A DNA stretch of 5,285 nucleotides from Bacillota bacterium. GTDB taxonomy: Bacteria > Bacillota > Clostridia > Christensenellales > Aristaeellaceae. The translations under genes were made by a program, and so were the position numbers. The stretch spans positions 1 to 5,285 of the forward strand of contig JAEWNM010000281.1 of NCBI GenBank assembly GCA_023392755.1, read 5' to 3'. Positions 1-5,285 of the stretch are shown piece by piece. The notes under the pieces were generated by a model that worked only from the letters and a program-made list of their open reading frames with translations, was not told the origin of the DNA and did no database searches. Within the stretch, counting starts at the first letter, position 1; each line of letters starts with the position of its first letter.

Positions 1-1377
1 ATGACCAAGTACAGCCTGCTCATCGCCGGCGGCGAAACGCCCACCATCCTCATGGAGTACGACTACCCCAAGGTGGCCCAGTGGGCCAGCGACGGGGCCA
101 TGCAGGAGATTGACATCAACGAGTTTGCCAAGGTGGCCCCCACCTACTACAAGGCGATGGTGGACAACGGCCAGCTGGGCTACACCAGCCTCAACGGCAA
201 AGCCTACTTCGTTTTGTCCGAGCGGCCCTACTACAAAACCACCTACACCTACGCCAACTTCATCCGCAAGGATTGGCTGGATCAACTGGGCCTTGAGCTT
301 CCCAGAAACTATGGCGATTATGTGAAGGCCGTCAAGGCGGTGCAGGAAGCCGGCCTTGCCGAAAACCCCATCGGCCTGTCGCTGCCCAAGGCCGCCTATG
401 TGCAGAACTTTGCCTTCCGCGATTTTCCCGTGGATGAGGCGGAGTGGGCCATGCATTCCAGCCTGGGCTCCCCCAGCTTAAGCTGGGAGCCCACCTACAA
501 GCTGCTCAAGCGGCAAAACGCCGAGTTCAACATGAACTTCTTCTCCAAGGAATACGACCTGGATACGGCCGACGTGGCCGGCGGCGGCGCCAGCCAGTGG
601 CAAACCGACTTCATCAACGGCAAGAAGCTCATCTACGGCGGCTATATGTCCGCCAATGTGGACTGGATGGTAGCCTTCTACAAGCAAAACCCCGATGCCA
701 AGCTGGCCGTTGTTAACGCCTACCAGGTAGTGGAGCCCGGCGTTACCGACTATCCCCAAATCCGCGCCGACAATCCCTTCGGCATGATTGTGGGCTTCAG
801 CTCCCTGGCCACGCCCGAGCAATTGAAGGCCGCCTGGATGTACATGGAGTGGATGAGCCAGCCTGAGACGCTGTTCGTGCTGGAAAACGGCATCGAGGGC
901 GTGACCTATACCCTGGACGCAAGCGGCCTGCCCGTTGTCAACGGCGATTACACCCGCACTGAAATGCTCAACCACAACATGAACATCGACATGGCCTGCA
1001 TCGTGCACGCCGTGAAGAAGACCGGCACCATCGAGCAGACCATCGCCGCCATGACGCCCAAGGGCATTCCCCAGGATTTCACAAAGGAATTGACCGACAA
1101 CTACTACGCCCTGAAGGAAATCGCCGACAACGGCTGGGCGTATTCCGACCCGGTGTTCTCCGTGCCCATCGCGTCGGAGAGCGAATTCAGCGCCACGCTG
1201 CTCAGCCTGTACCAGGAATACAGCGTCGCCCTCACCAAGTGCCTGCCCGAGGAGTTTGACGCCCTGTACAAGGAATTGAGCCAGAAGTTCCTGGATGCCG
1301 GCTACCAGCAGATCATCGACGAGCGGCTTGCCGCCTATCAGGCCGGCAATACCACCAAGCTGCCCGCCGCCAAATAG
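1..1377 (+). CDS. ABC transporter sugar-binding lipoprotein (LplA/YtcQ-like), 5'-partial
   Basis: Extracellular solute-binding protein of a carbohydrate ABC importer, expected to sit on the outer face of the membrane and hand oligosaccharides to two permeases. The 458 visible residues begin inside the first lobe: residues 4-18 (YSLLIAGGETPTILM) resemble the family's early 'asGd.Pdi' strand. A typical IRKDWLDQLGLELP segment lies at 88-101, a F-x-x-GK segment near 204-208, and the family's C-terminal helix with AGYQQIIDERLAAYQ closes the protein. There is no signal peptide or lipobox cysteine at the visible N-terminus, and family members run to roughly 500 residues or more, so the ATG at position 1 is most likely an internal methionine and the true start lies to the left. 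Codons are strongly C-ending, more so than in the two enzymes downstream, which suits high expression. In Bacillus subtilis the related ytcQ lies near the GH105 gene yteR in a rhamnogalacturonan cluster, so a pectin-fragment ligand is plausible. Family confidence is high; ligand confidence is low. Confidence 0.9.
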   Translation: MTKYSLLIAGGETPTILMEYDYPKVAQWASDGAMQEIDINEFAKVAPTYYKAMVDNGQLGYTSLNGKAYFVLSERPYYKTTYTYANFIRKDWLDQLGLELPRNYGDYVKAVKAVQEAGLAENPIGLSLPKAAYVQNFAFRDFPVDEAEWAMHSSLGSPSLSWEPTYKLLKRQNAEFNMNFFSKEYDLDTADVAGGGASQWQTDFINGKKLIYGGYMSANVDWMVAFYKQNPDAKLAVVNAYQVVEPGVTDYPQIRADNPFGMIVGFSSLATPEQLKAAWMYMEWMSQPETLFVLENGIEGVTYTLDASGLPVVNGDYTRTEMLNHNMNIDMACIVHAVKKTGTIEQTIAAMTPKGIPQDFTKELTDNYYALKEIADNGWAYSDPVFSVPIASESEFSATLLSLYQEYSVALTKCLPEEFDALYKELSQKFLDAGYQQIIDERLAAYQAGNTTKLPAAK

Positions 1378-1399
1378 CCGGGCAAAAAGCAATCGCATC

Positions 1400-1433
1400 G
1401 GGATGCCCTCCCTGCTTTCTCGGAGGGCATCCC
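1400..1433 (+). terminator. Strong intercistronic hairpin without U-tract
   Basis: A perfect 12-bp inverted repeat: arm 1400-1411 (GGGATGCCCTCC) pairs with 1422-1433 (GGAGGGCATCCC) around a 10-base loop. It starts 22 bases after the binding-protein stop codon. The following bases (CAACATTTGC) are not a T-run, so it is not a textbook intrinsic terminator. Hairpins in this position, after binding-protein genes, commonly protect the 3' end of the upstream message or allow partial readthrough, giving more binding protein than downstream enzyme. The hairpin itself is seen directly; its role is inferred. Confidence 0.6.
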
Positions 1434-1508
1434 CAACATTTGCAAAGGCTGCGAAACACCCGCCGTATCCGCAGCCGCGCATGCCGTTTTGATCCATATC
1501 AATAAGCC

Positions 1509-1514
1509 GGGAGG
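1509..1514 (+). promoter_or_regulatory. Ribosome binding site of the GH105 gene
   Basis: GGGAGG lies 7 bases before the ATG at 1522. It decides the start: a TTG at 1489 extends the frame by 11 codons but lies upstream of this site and has no comparable purine run before it. Confidence 0.85.
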
Positions 1515-1521
1515 CCTCCAT

Positions 1522-2550
1522 ATGAAGCTGACGCTGGACAGGGAAAAGCTGCTATCCGTTGTGGACGCGGTGGTCCGCAAAACCATGGAGATGGACCTCA
1601 CCTGGGACTGGCCCTGCGGCGTGGCCTATTGCGGCGTGGCCGAAGCCTGCACGTTTACCGGCAGCGCGGAATACCTTGACCTGCTCAAATCAAGGGTGGA
1701 TGAGCACATTTCCCTGGGCCTGCCCCCGCCTACGGTGAACACCTGCGCCATGGGCCACTGCCTTCTGACGCTTTATCAGGCTACGGGGGAGCAAAAATAC
1801 ATGGATATCGCCATGCAAAAGGTGGATTACCTTACGCACAGCGCGCCGCGCTTTGCCCAGGGCGTTTTGCAGCACACGGTATCCGTCAACAACGACTTTC
1901 CGGAGCAGGCCTGGGCCGACACGCTGTTTATGGCGGCCATGTTCCTTTTGCGCGCCGGTGTCATTTTGGATAAAAAGGAGATGGTGGATGACGCGCTTGC
2001 CCAGTATTACTGGCATATCCGTTACCTGCAGGACAAGGCCTCCGGGCTTTGGTACCACGGCTACGACCATATTCAAAAGAATCACATGTCGGGGTTTTTC
2101 TGGGCTCGGGCCAACGCATGGGCCGCCTATACCATGTCCCAGGTGAAGGTGCGGCTTCCCAAGCCTTATTTGTATCCGCCCTTTATGGATGTGGACTGTT
2201 CGCTGCGCGACCAGCTGGCGGGCTTAAAAGCCCTGCAAACGGAAAACGGGCTGTGGCGCACCGTGCTTGACGACGGCGAAAGCTATGAGGAGTTAAGCGC
2301 AAGCTGCGGCATTGCCGCGGCCATGATCGTAAACAACAACCCGCTGCACACCAGGTATGTGCAAAAGGCCCTGTCCGGCATTATGGACAACATCACCCCG
2401 GATGGCCGGCTTGAAAACGTATCGGGCGGCACGGCCGTCATGAACGATCTGAGCGGCTACAGAAATATCTCCAGGGATTGGATGCAGGGCTGGGGCCAGG
2501 GCCTCGCTTTACTATTTTTAATTGCCGCATTGGCACAGAACAGGGGATGA
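1522..2550 (+). CDS. GH105 family hydrolase (unsaturated rhamnogalacturonyl hydrolase-like)
   Basis: A 342-residue protein with no signal peptide or membrane segment, so cytoplasmic. GH105 enzymes of the YteR type remove the 4,5-unsaturated galacturonate from the non-reducing end of oligosaccharides made by pectin lyases, by hydrating the enol-ether bond. Visible family motifs: FPEQAWADTLFM, with D133 matching the catalytic Asp143 of YteR; YHGYD with H179; WARANAW at 194-200 with R196; and GWGQGLALLFL near the C-terminus. The length is slightly below the usual 350-380. The fold should be an alpha6/alpha6 barrel, consistent with the helix-rich sequence throughout. One oddity: the segment VNTCAMGHC (72-80), where many GH105 members have an LD-x-x-x-x-G motif, has Asn73 and no aspartate anywhere from residue 61 to 94. 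The gene follows the binding-protein gene after 144 bases and ends 7 bases before the phosphorylase start, so they share a transcript. Family assignment is firm; the exact substrate (rhamnogalacturonan versus another unsaturated uronide) is not. Confidence 0.9.
   Translation: MKLTLDREKLLSVVDAVVRKTMEMDLTWDWPCGVAYCGVAEACTFTGSAEYLDLLKSRVDEHISLGLPPPTVNTCAMGHCLLTLYQATGEQKYMDIAMQKVDYLTHSAPRFAQGVLQHTVSVNNDFPEQAWADTLFMAAMFLLRAGVILDKKEMVDDALAQYYWHIRYLQDKASGLWYHGYDHIQKNHMSGFFWARANAWAAYTMSQVKVRLPKPYLYPPFMDVDCSLRDQLAGLKALQTENGLWRTVLDDGESYEELSASCGIAAAMIVNNNPLHTRYVQKALSGIMDNITPDGRLENVSGGTAVMNDLSGYRNISRDWMQGWGQGLALLFLIAALAQNRG
2542..2546 (+). promoter_or_regulatory. Ribosome binding site of the GH112 gene, inside the GH105 3' end
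   Basis: AGGGG just upstream of the GH105 stop codon (TGA, 2548-2550), with an 11-base spacer to the ATG at 2558. The spacing is a little long, but it is the only purine-rich stretch available. Because the site is covered by ribosomes finishing the GH105 gene, the two genes are probably translationally coupled. Confidence 0.6.
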
Positions 2551-2557
2551 ATACTTT

Positions 2558-4714
2558 ATGGACGGGCAAACAGGCGGTTTTACGCTTCCGGGGGAATCGG
2601 GCTATGAGGATTTGACGCTTGAACTGGCGAAAAAGTGGGGTGCCGATGTAATCCGCGACAGCGACGGCACCAGACTTTCACCTCAAATATTGAACGCCGG
2701 CTATGATATTTATGCCACCCTTTGCATTATCAGGGACCATAACGAGTGGGCGCGCCAGCACCCCCACACCCAGCAGCAGATATTTTTGATAACCAATCCC
2801 ATAACAGCCACAGGCGATACCGTGGATATCCCCCTTATGGAGCGGTACTTTCAGGAGCAGTTTTCCATAAACGCCTCCCCGGAGGCCATGGCCTTCTGGC
2901 AGGTGTACGACCGCACCGCAGGCGTGCCTGTGCCGGAGGCGAACTGGGCTTATAACCCTAATACCCGGACGGTTACGGTTCGGGGCGTTACGCCCTGGCG
3001 GCGCTACACCGTCAGCTTTCTGGCCTTTCGCGTGTGGGAAGAAATCAACATGTACAACCACACCACCAACCACTGGACCAGCGAGCACCTGACGCAGCTT
3101 GACCCCAGGCACCCCGAGGTGCAGGAATACCTGCTTGCCTGGCTGGACAACTGGTGCGGGGAGCACCAGCAGGTGGATGTGGTGCGCTTCACGTCGCTGT
3201 TTTACAACTTTGCCTTCATCTGGGGCGGAGACCAGCGCAACAAAATTCTGTTTTCCGACTGGGCTTCCTACGACAACACGGTCAGCCCTCTGGCCCTTAT
3301 GCAGTTCAAGGAGGAGACGGGCTATTCCCTCACTGCGGAGGATTTTGTAAACAAGGGCAACTTCCAGGTCACCCACTGGCCGCCCACGGCACAAAAGCGG
3401 GACTATATGGCCTTTATCCACGCCTTTGTGGCAAGCTTTGGAAAAAAGCTGGTGGATGTGGTTCACCGCCACGGGAAAAAGGCGTATGTGTTCTACGACG
3501 ACAGCTGGGTGGGCATGGAGCCCTATGGCGAGCGGTTTTCTCAAATTGGCTTCGACGGGCTGATCAAGTGCGTGTTTTCGGGGTTTGAGGCAAGGCTGTG
3601 CGCCCACGTGCCTGTTGAAACCCATGAGCTCAGGCTGCACCCCTATCTGTTCCCGGTGGGCTTAAGCGGCGCGCCTACCTTTATGCCCGGCGGCAACCCC
3701 ACACAGGACGCAAAAAAATATTGGATATCGGTGCGCAGGGCACTGCTGCGCGCCCCGGTGCAGCGGATCGGCCTGGGCGGATACCTGCACCTGACCCGGG
3801 ATTTTCCCGACTTTTGCGATTATATCGAAGCCCTGGCCAACGAGTTTCGGGAAATAAAGGCGCTGCACGAAGGCGGGGAGCCTTATACACTGCCTGTGCA
3901 CGTGGCGGTTTTGCATGCCATGGGCAGCCTGCGCTCCTGGTCGCTTTCCGGCCATTTCCACGAAACGGACAAGCATGATCTCATCCACATCAACGAGGCG
4001 CTTTCGGGCCTGCCGGTAAAGGTGAGCTTTTTGAGCTTTGAGGATGTGAAGGCCGGGGCGCTGCAAGACGTGCAGGCGGTTATCAACGCCGGCGCGGCCG
4101 GCACCGCCTGGAGCGGCGGGGAGGAATGGGGCGACAGCCGGGTAACGGAAGCGCTTACCAGGTGGGTGCATGAAGGCGGCACGTTCATCGGCGTCAACGA
4201 GCCCTCGGCCCTTCCCGGCGGGGATACGTATCTGCGCATGGCCCATGTGCTGGGGGTTGACCTGGATACGGGCGAAAAGGTCTGCCATGGCCGCTGGGCC
4301 TATGATGTTGCGCCGCAGGCCGGCCTCCCGGCGGGTGACGCGCACCCTGCGCGCAAGGAAAACCTGTACCTTACCGACGGTAACGCCAGGGTGCTGGCGG
4401 AGGACAATGGCGTGCCCGTGTTAACGGTGAACGCGTTTGGCAAAGGCAAGGGGATTTATTTGACTTCCTTCAGGCAAGATCCAAAGGCCGCGCGGTTTTT
4501 GCAAAACCTGCTGCTGTACGCCGCAAACCTTGACGGCGGGCAGTTTTACATCACCGACAACCCGTATACGGAATGCGCCTATTATCCCGCCACCGGCAAG
4601 CTGGCGGCAATCAACATGAGCGGCGATGCGCAAACCTCCCGCGTGCTGACGCCCGGCGGCCTGCTTGAGATACCCCTCGCGCCGTACGGCCTTGCGACAA
4701 GGCAGGTAAAATAA
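2558..4714 (+). CDS. GH112 beta-galactoside phosphorylase (galactosyl-rhamnose or lacto-N-biose/galacto-N-biose type)
   Basis: A 718-residue cytoplasmic enzyme that should use phosphate to split a beta-galactoside into alpha-galactose-1-phosphate and the acceptor sugar, saving ATP. It matches the GH112 family along its whole length. The N-terminal barrel (about 1-430) has GGFTLP (6-11), WGADVIRDSDGT (27-38), DTVDIPLME (87-95), EINMYNHTTNHW (162-173), VDVVRFT (206-212), FYDDSWVGMEP (312-322) and RIGLGGYLHL (403-412). Asp315 aligns with the general acid Asp313 of the Bifidobacterium longum enzyme, and Arg210 lies in a conserved segment. A glutamine-amidotransferase-like domain follows (about 445-655), then a short beta C-terminus. 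It is some 30 residues shorter than the B. longum enzyme, mostly around 575-615. The ATG at 2558 places the family N-terminus correctly; an in-frame TTG at 2522 would only add 12 unrelated residues. GH112 includes lacto-N-biose/galacto-N-biose phosphorylases and D-galactosyl-beta-1,4-L-rhamnose phosphorylase (Cphy1920 of Clostridium phytofermentans). The GH105 partner and the clostridial-looking GFEARLC and RLHPYLFP segments favour the rhamnose type, but the specificity residues cannot be settled by eye. Confidence 0.92.
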   Translation: MDGQTGGFTLPGESGYEDLTLELAKKWGADVIRDSDGTRLSPQILNAGYDIYATLCIIRDHNEWARQHPHTQQQIFLITNPITATGDTVDIPLMERYFQEQFSINASPEAMAFWQVYDRTAGVPVPEANWAYNPNTRTVTVRGVTPWRRYTVSFLAFRVWEEINMYNHTTNHWTSEHLTQLDPRHPEVQEYLLAWLDNWCGEHQQVDVVRFTSLFYNFAFIWGGDQRNKILFSDWASYDNTVSPLALMQFKEETGYSLTAEDFVNKGNFQVTHWPPTAQKRDYMAFIHAFVASFGKKLVDVVHRHGKKAYVFYDDSWVGMEPYGERFSQIGFDGLIKCVFSGFEARLCAHVPVETHELRLHPYLFPVGLSGAPTFMPGGNPTQDAKKYWISVRRALLRAPVQRIGLGGYLHLTRDFPDFCDYIEALANEFREIKALHEGGEPYTLPVHVAVLHAMGSLRSWSLSGHFHETDKHDLIHINEALSGLPVKVSFLSFEDVKAGALQDVQAVINAGAAGTAWSGGEEWGDSRVTEALTRWVHEGGTFIGVNEPSALPGGDTYLRMAHVLGVDLDTGEKVCHGRWAYDVAPQAGLPAGDAHPARKENLYLTDGNARVLAEDNGVPVLTVNAFGKGKGIYLTSFRQDPKAARFLQNLLLYAANLDGGQFYITDNPYTECAYYPATGKLAAINMSGDAQTSRVLTPGGLLEIPLAPYGLATRQVK

Positions 4715-4738
4715 GCCCTGTTGAAAAACCCCGCAGCC

Positions 4739-4772
4739 GCAAAAATGCCGCTCCTATGAACGGCATTTTTGC
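4739..4772. terminator. Bidirectional intrinsic terminator
   Basis: A perfect 12-bp inverted repeat, 4739-4750 (GCAAAAATGCCG) with 4761-4772 (CGGCATTTTTGC), around a 10-base loop. An A5 run lies in the left arm and a T5 run in the right arm, so transcripts from either direction form a hairpin ending in U residues. It starts 25 bases after the phosphorylase stop and lies about 60 bases past the stop of the convergent deacetylase gene, so it should end both units. It fills most of the useful space in the 118-base gap; nothing else is recognisable there. Confidence 0.8.
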
Positions 4773-4832
4773 TTGTGTTGACAGTCCCCCTTGCAGTATA
4801 AACCGGTGACGGTGCAATGCGCCGGCCGGCAT

Positions 4833-5285
4833 TTACAGCAATACCTGCCCGTTGGTTCCGTAGAACACATCCTCACGGCCAGCAAGCAGCGCCAGCAGGT
4901 CCTCCATCCGCGCCCAGTTGCCCTTCTGGTCAAACTCGTAGCTGTGGCCCCAGATGTAAAACAGAAGCGGCTTATCGCTTTCATCCTTCAAAAAGGCCTC
5001 CGCCAGTTCAAAAACCTTCGGATGGTCGTGGTGGCAGGTGGGCTTCAAACGCAGCAGGTCATTTGAAACATCAAACCCCAAAGAAGCTTCCACCGTGCGG
5101 GAGTAGGCGATGCCGCTTTGTTTAAGTACGTCCGCCACCAGATCGGAATATGTACCGAAGGGATAGGCCATGCCCGTAACGGGCGTGCCGAACATGGCGG
5201 CAAGCGCCTTTTTGTCGCCCAGCACTTCCGCCAGCACGTCGTCCCTTGACAGGCTTTCCAGGTGGGGATGGGTGAGGGTGTGCAC
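4833..5285 (-). CDS. Polysaccharide deacetylase (NodB/CE4-like), 5'-partial
   Basis: The C-terminal 150 residues of a NodB-homology protein, expected to remove N- or O-acetyl groups from a polysaccharide using a bound metal. The visible part opens with HTLTHP (residues 2-7 of the visible frame), the metal-binding H-x-x-x-H motif 2 of the family. YPFGTYSD (41-48) is equivalent to motif 3, then come RLKPTCHH (79-86) and FYIWGHSYEFD (109-119), whose His114 may serve as the motif 5 histidine. Motif 1 (the catalytic Asp-Asp) must lie beyond the right edge, so the GTG at the very end of the window is an internal valine codon rather than a start. The visible part cannot show whether it is secreted. 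It is convergent with the phosphorylase and separated by a terminator, so it belongs to another transcription unit. It ends rather abruptly at GTNGQVLL compared with relatives I remember, which continue for some tens of residues. Family call is firm; substrate unknown. Confidence 0.85.
   Translation of the reverse strand: MHTLTHPHLESLSRDDVLAEVLGDKKALAAMFGTPVTGMAYPFGTYSDLVADVLKQSGIAYSRTVEASLGFDVSNDLLRLKPTCHHDHPKVFELAEAFLKDESDKPLLFYIWGHSYEFDQKGNWARMEDLLALLAGREDVFYGTNGQVLL

Noticed and set aside
1441..1456. Possible catabolite-control (cre) site at TGCAAAGGCTGCGAAA
   Set aside because: It lacks the central CG in the required position of the cre consensus.
1447..1476. Weak inverted repeat GGCTGCG...CGCAGCC with a 16-base loop
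   Set aside because: Only 7 bp with a large loop, no T-run and no match to a known riboswitch or leader; expected by chance in GC-rich sequence.
1510..1519. Perfect 10-base palindrome GGAGGCCTCC over the GH105 ribosome binding site
   Set aside because: With no loop it cannot fold on itself, and the purine half is explained by the ribosome binding site; an operator cannot be argued from one copy.
478..1521. Long minus-strand open frame (347 residues) opposite the binding-protein gene
   Set aside because: It lies antisense to a well-recognised gene with strong C-ending codon bias, which leaves the opposite strand free of stops. The translation is low-complexity (Gly, Val, His, Leu rich) and matches no family I know.
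2547..2615. ATGA overlap at the GH105 stop as an alternative downstream start
   Set aside because: The ATG at 2547 is in a different frame from the GH112 gene and reaches a stop after about 23 codons.
2678..3640. Long minus-strand open frame (320 residues) opposite the phosphorylase gene
   Set aside because: Antisense shadow of the GH112 gene, which has conserved motifs along this whole stretch; no ribosome binding site or recognisable domain.
3662..4345. Minus-strand open frame (227 residues) opposite the second half of the phosphorylase gene
   Set aside because: Same shadow effect; composition is unusual and it overlaps conserved GH112 sequence.
4754..4984. Minus-strand frame ending in a cysteine-rich stretch (seven Cys in about 28 residues)
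   Set aside because: Mostly overlaps the deacetylase in another frame, has no ribosome binding site, and runs into the terminator hairpin; the cysteines look like chance from TGC/TGT-rich sequence.
1..5285. CRISPR arrays, tRNA or rRNA genes, insertion sequences, transposases or defence genes
   Set aside because: No tandem direct repeats, RNA-gene-like sequence or mobile-element proteins were seen; the window is explained by four carbohydrate-related genes and short regulatory gaps.

Overview
The window looks like a piece of a carbohydrate-use locus from a fairly GC-rich member of the Bacillota, probably a gut or plant-associated clostridium. This rests on a large LplA/YtcQ-type solute-binding protein, a YteR-like GH105 hydrolase, a GH112 phosphorylase whose motifs look clostridial, and good purine-rich ribosome binding sites. 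The taxon is inferred from gene content only. Protein comparisons are from memory, with no database search.

Layout: three plus-strand genes in a row, then one convergent minus-strand gene. Positions 1-1377 hold the C-terminal 458 residues of an ABC-transporter sugar-binding lipoprotein whose signal peptide lies off the left edge. A 144-base gap follows, with a strong 12-bp hairpin that lacks a U-tract and a clear ribosome binding site. Positions 1522-2550 encode a GH105 (unsaturated rhamnogalacturonyl hydrolase-like) enzyme. Only 7 bases later, 2558-4714 encode a GH112 beta-galactoside phosphorylase, almost certainly translationally coupled to the GH105 gene. The next 118 bases carry a symmetrical hairpin flanked by an A-run and a T-run, a good bidirectional terminator. 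From 5285 down to 4833 runs the C-terminal part of a NodB/CE4-type polysaccharide deacetylase, cut by the right edge.

How the genes may work together: the binding protein captures an oligosaccharide outside the cell, and permeases (not in the window) import it. The cytoplasmic GH105 enzyme removes the unsaturated galacturonate left by a lyase. The GH112 enzyme then phosphorolyses a beta-galactoside to galactose-1-phosphate plus the acceptor sugar. GH105 beside GH112 makes rhamnogalacturonan-I with galactose-substituted rhamnose the most attractive substrate. That would make the GH112 enzyme a D-galactosyl-beta-1,4-L-rhamnose phosphorylase rather than a lacto-N-biose/galacto-N-biose phosphorylase. 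This is an inference to be tested, not something the sequence proves.
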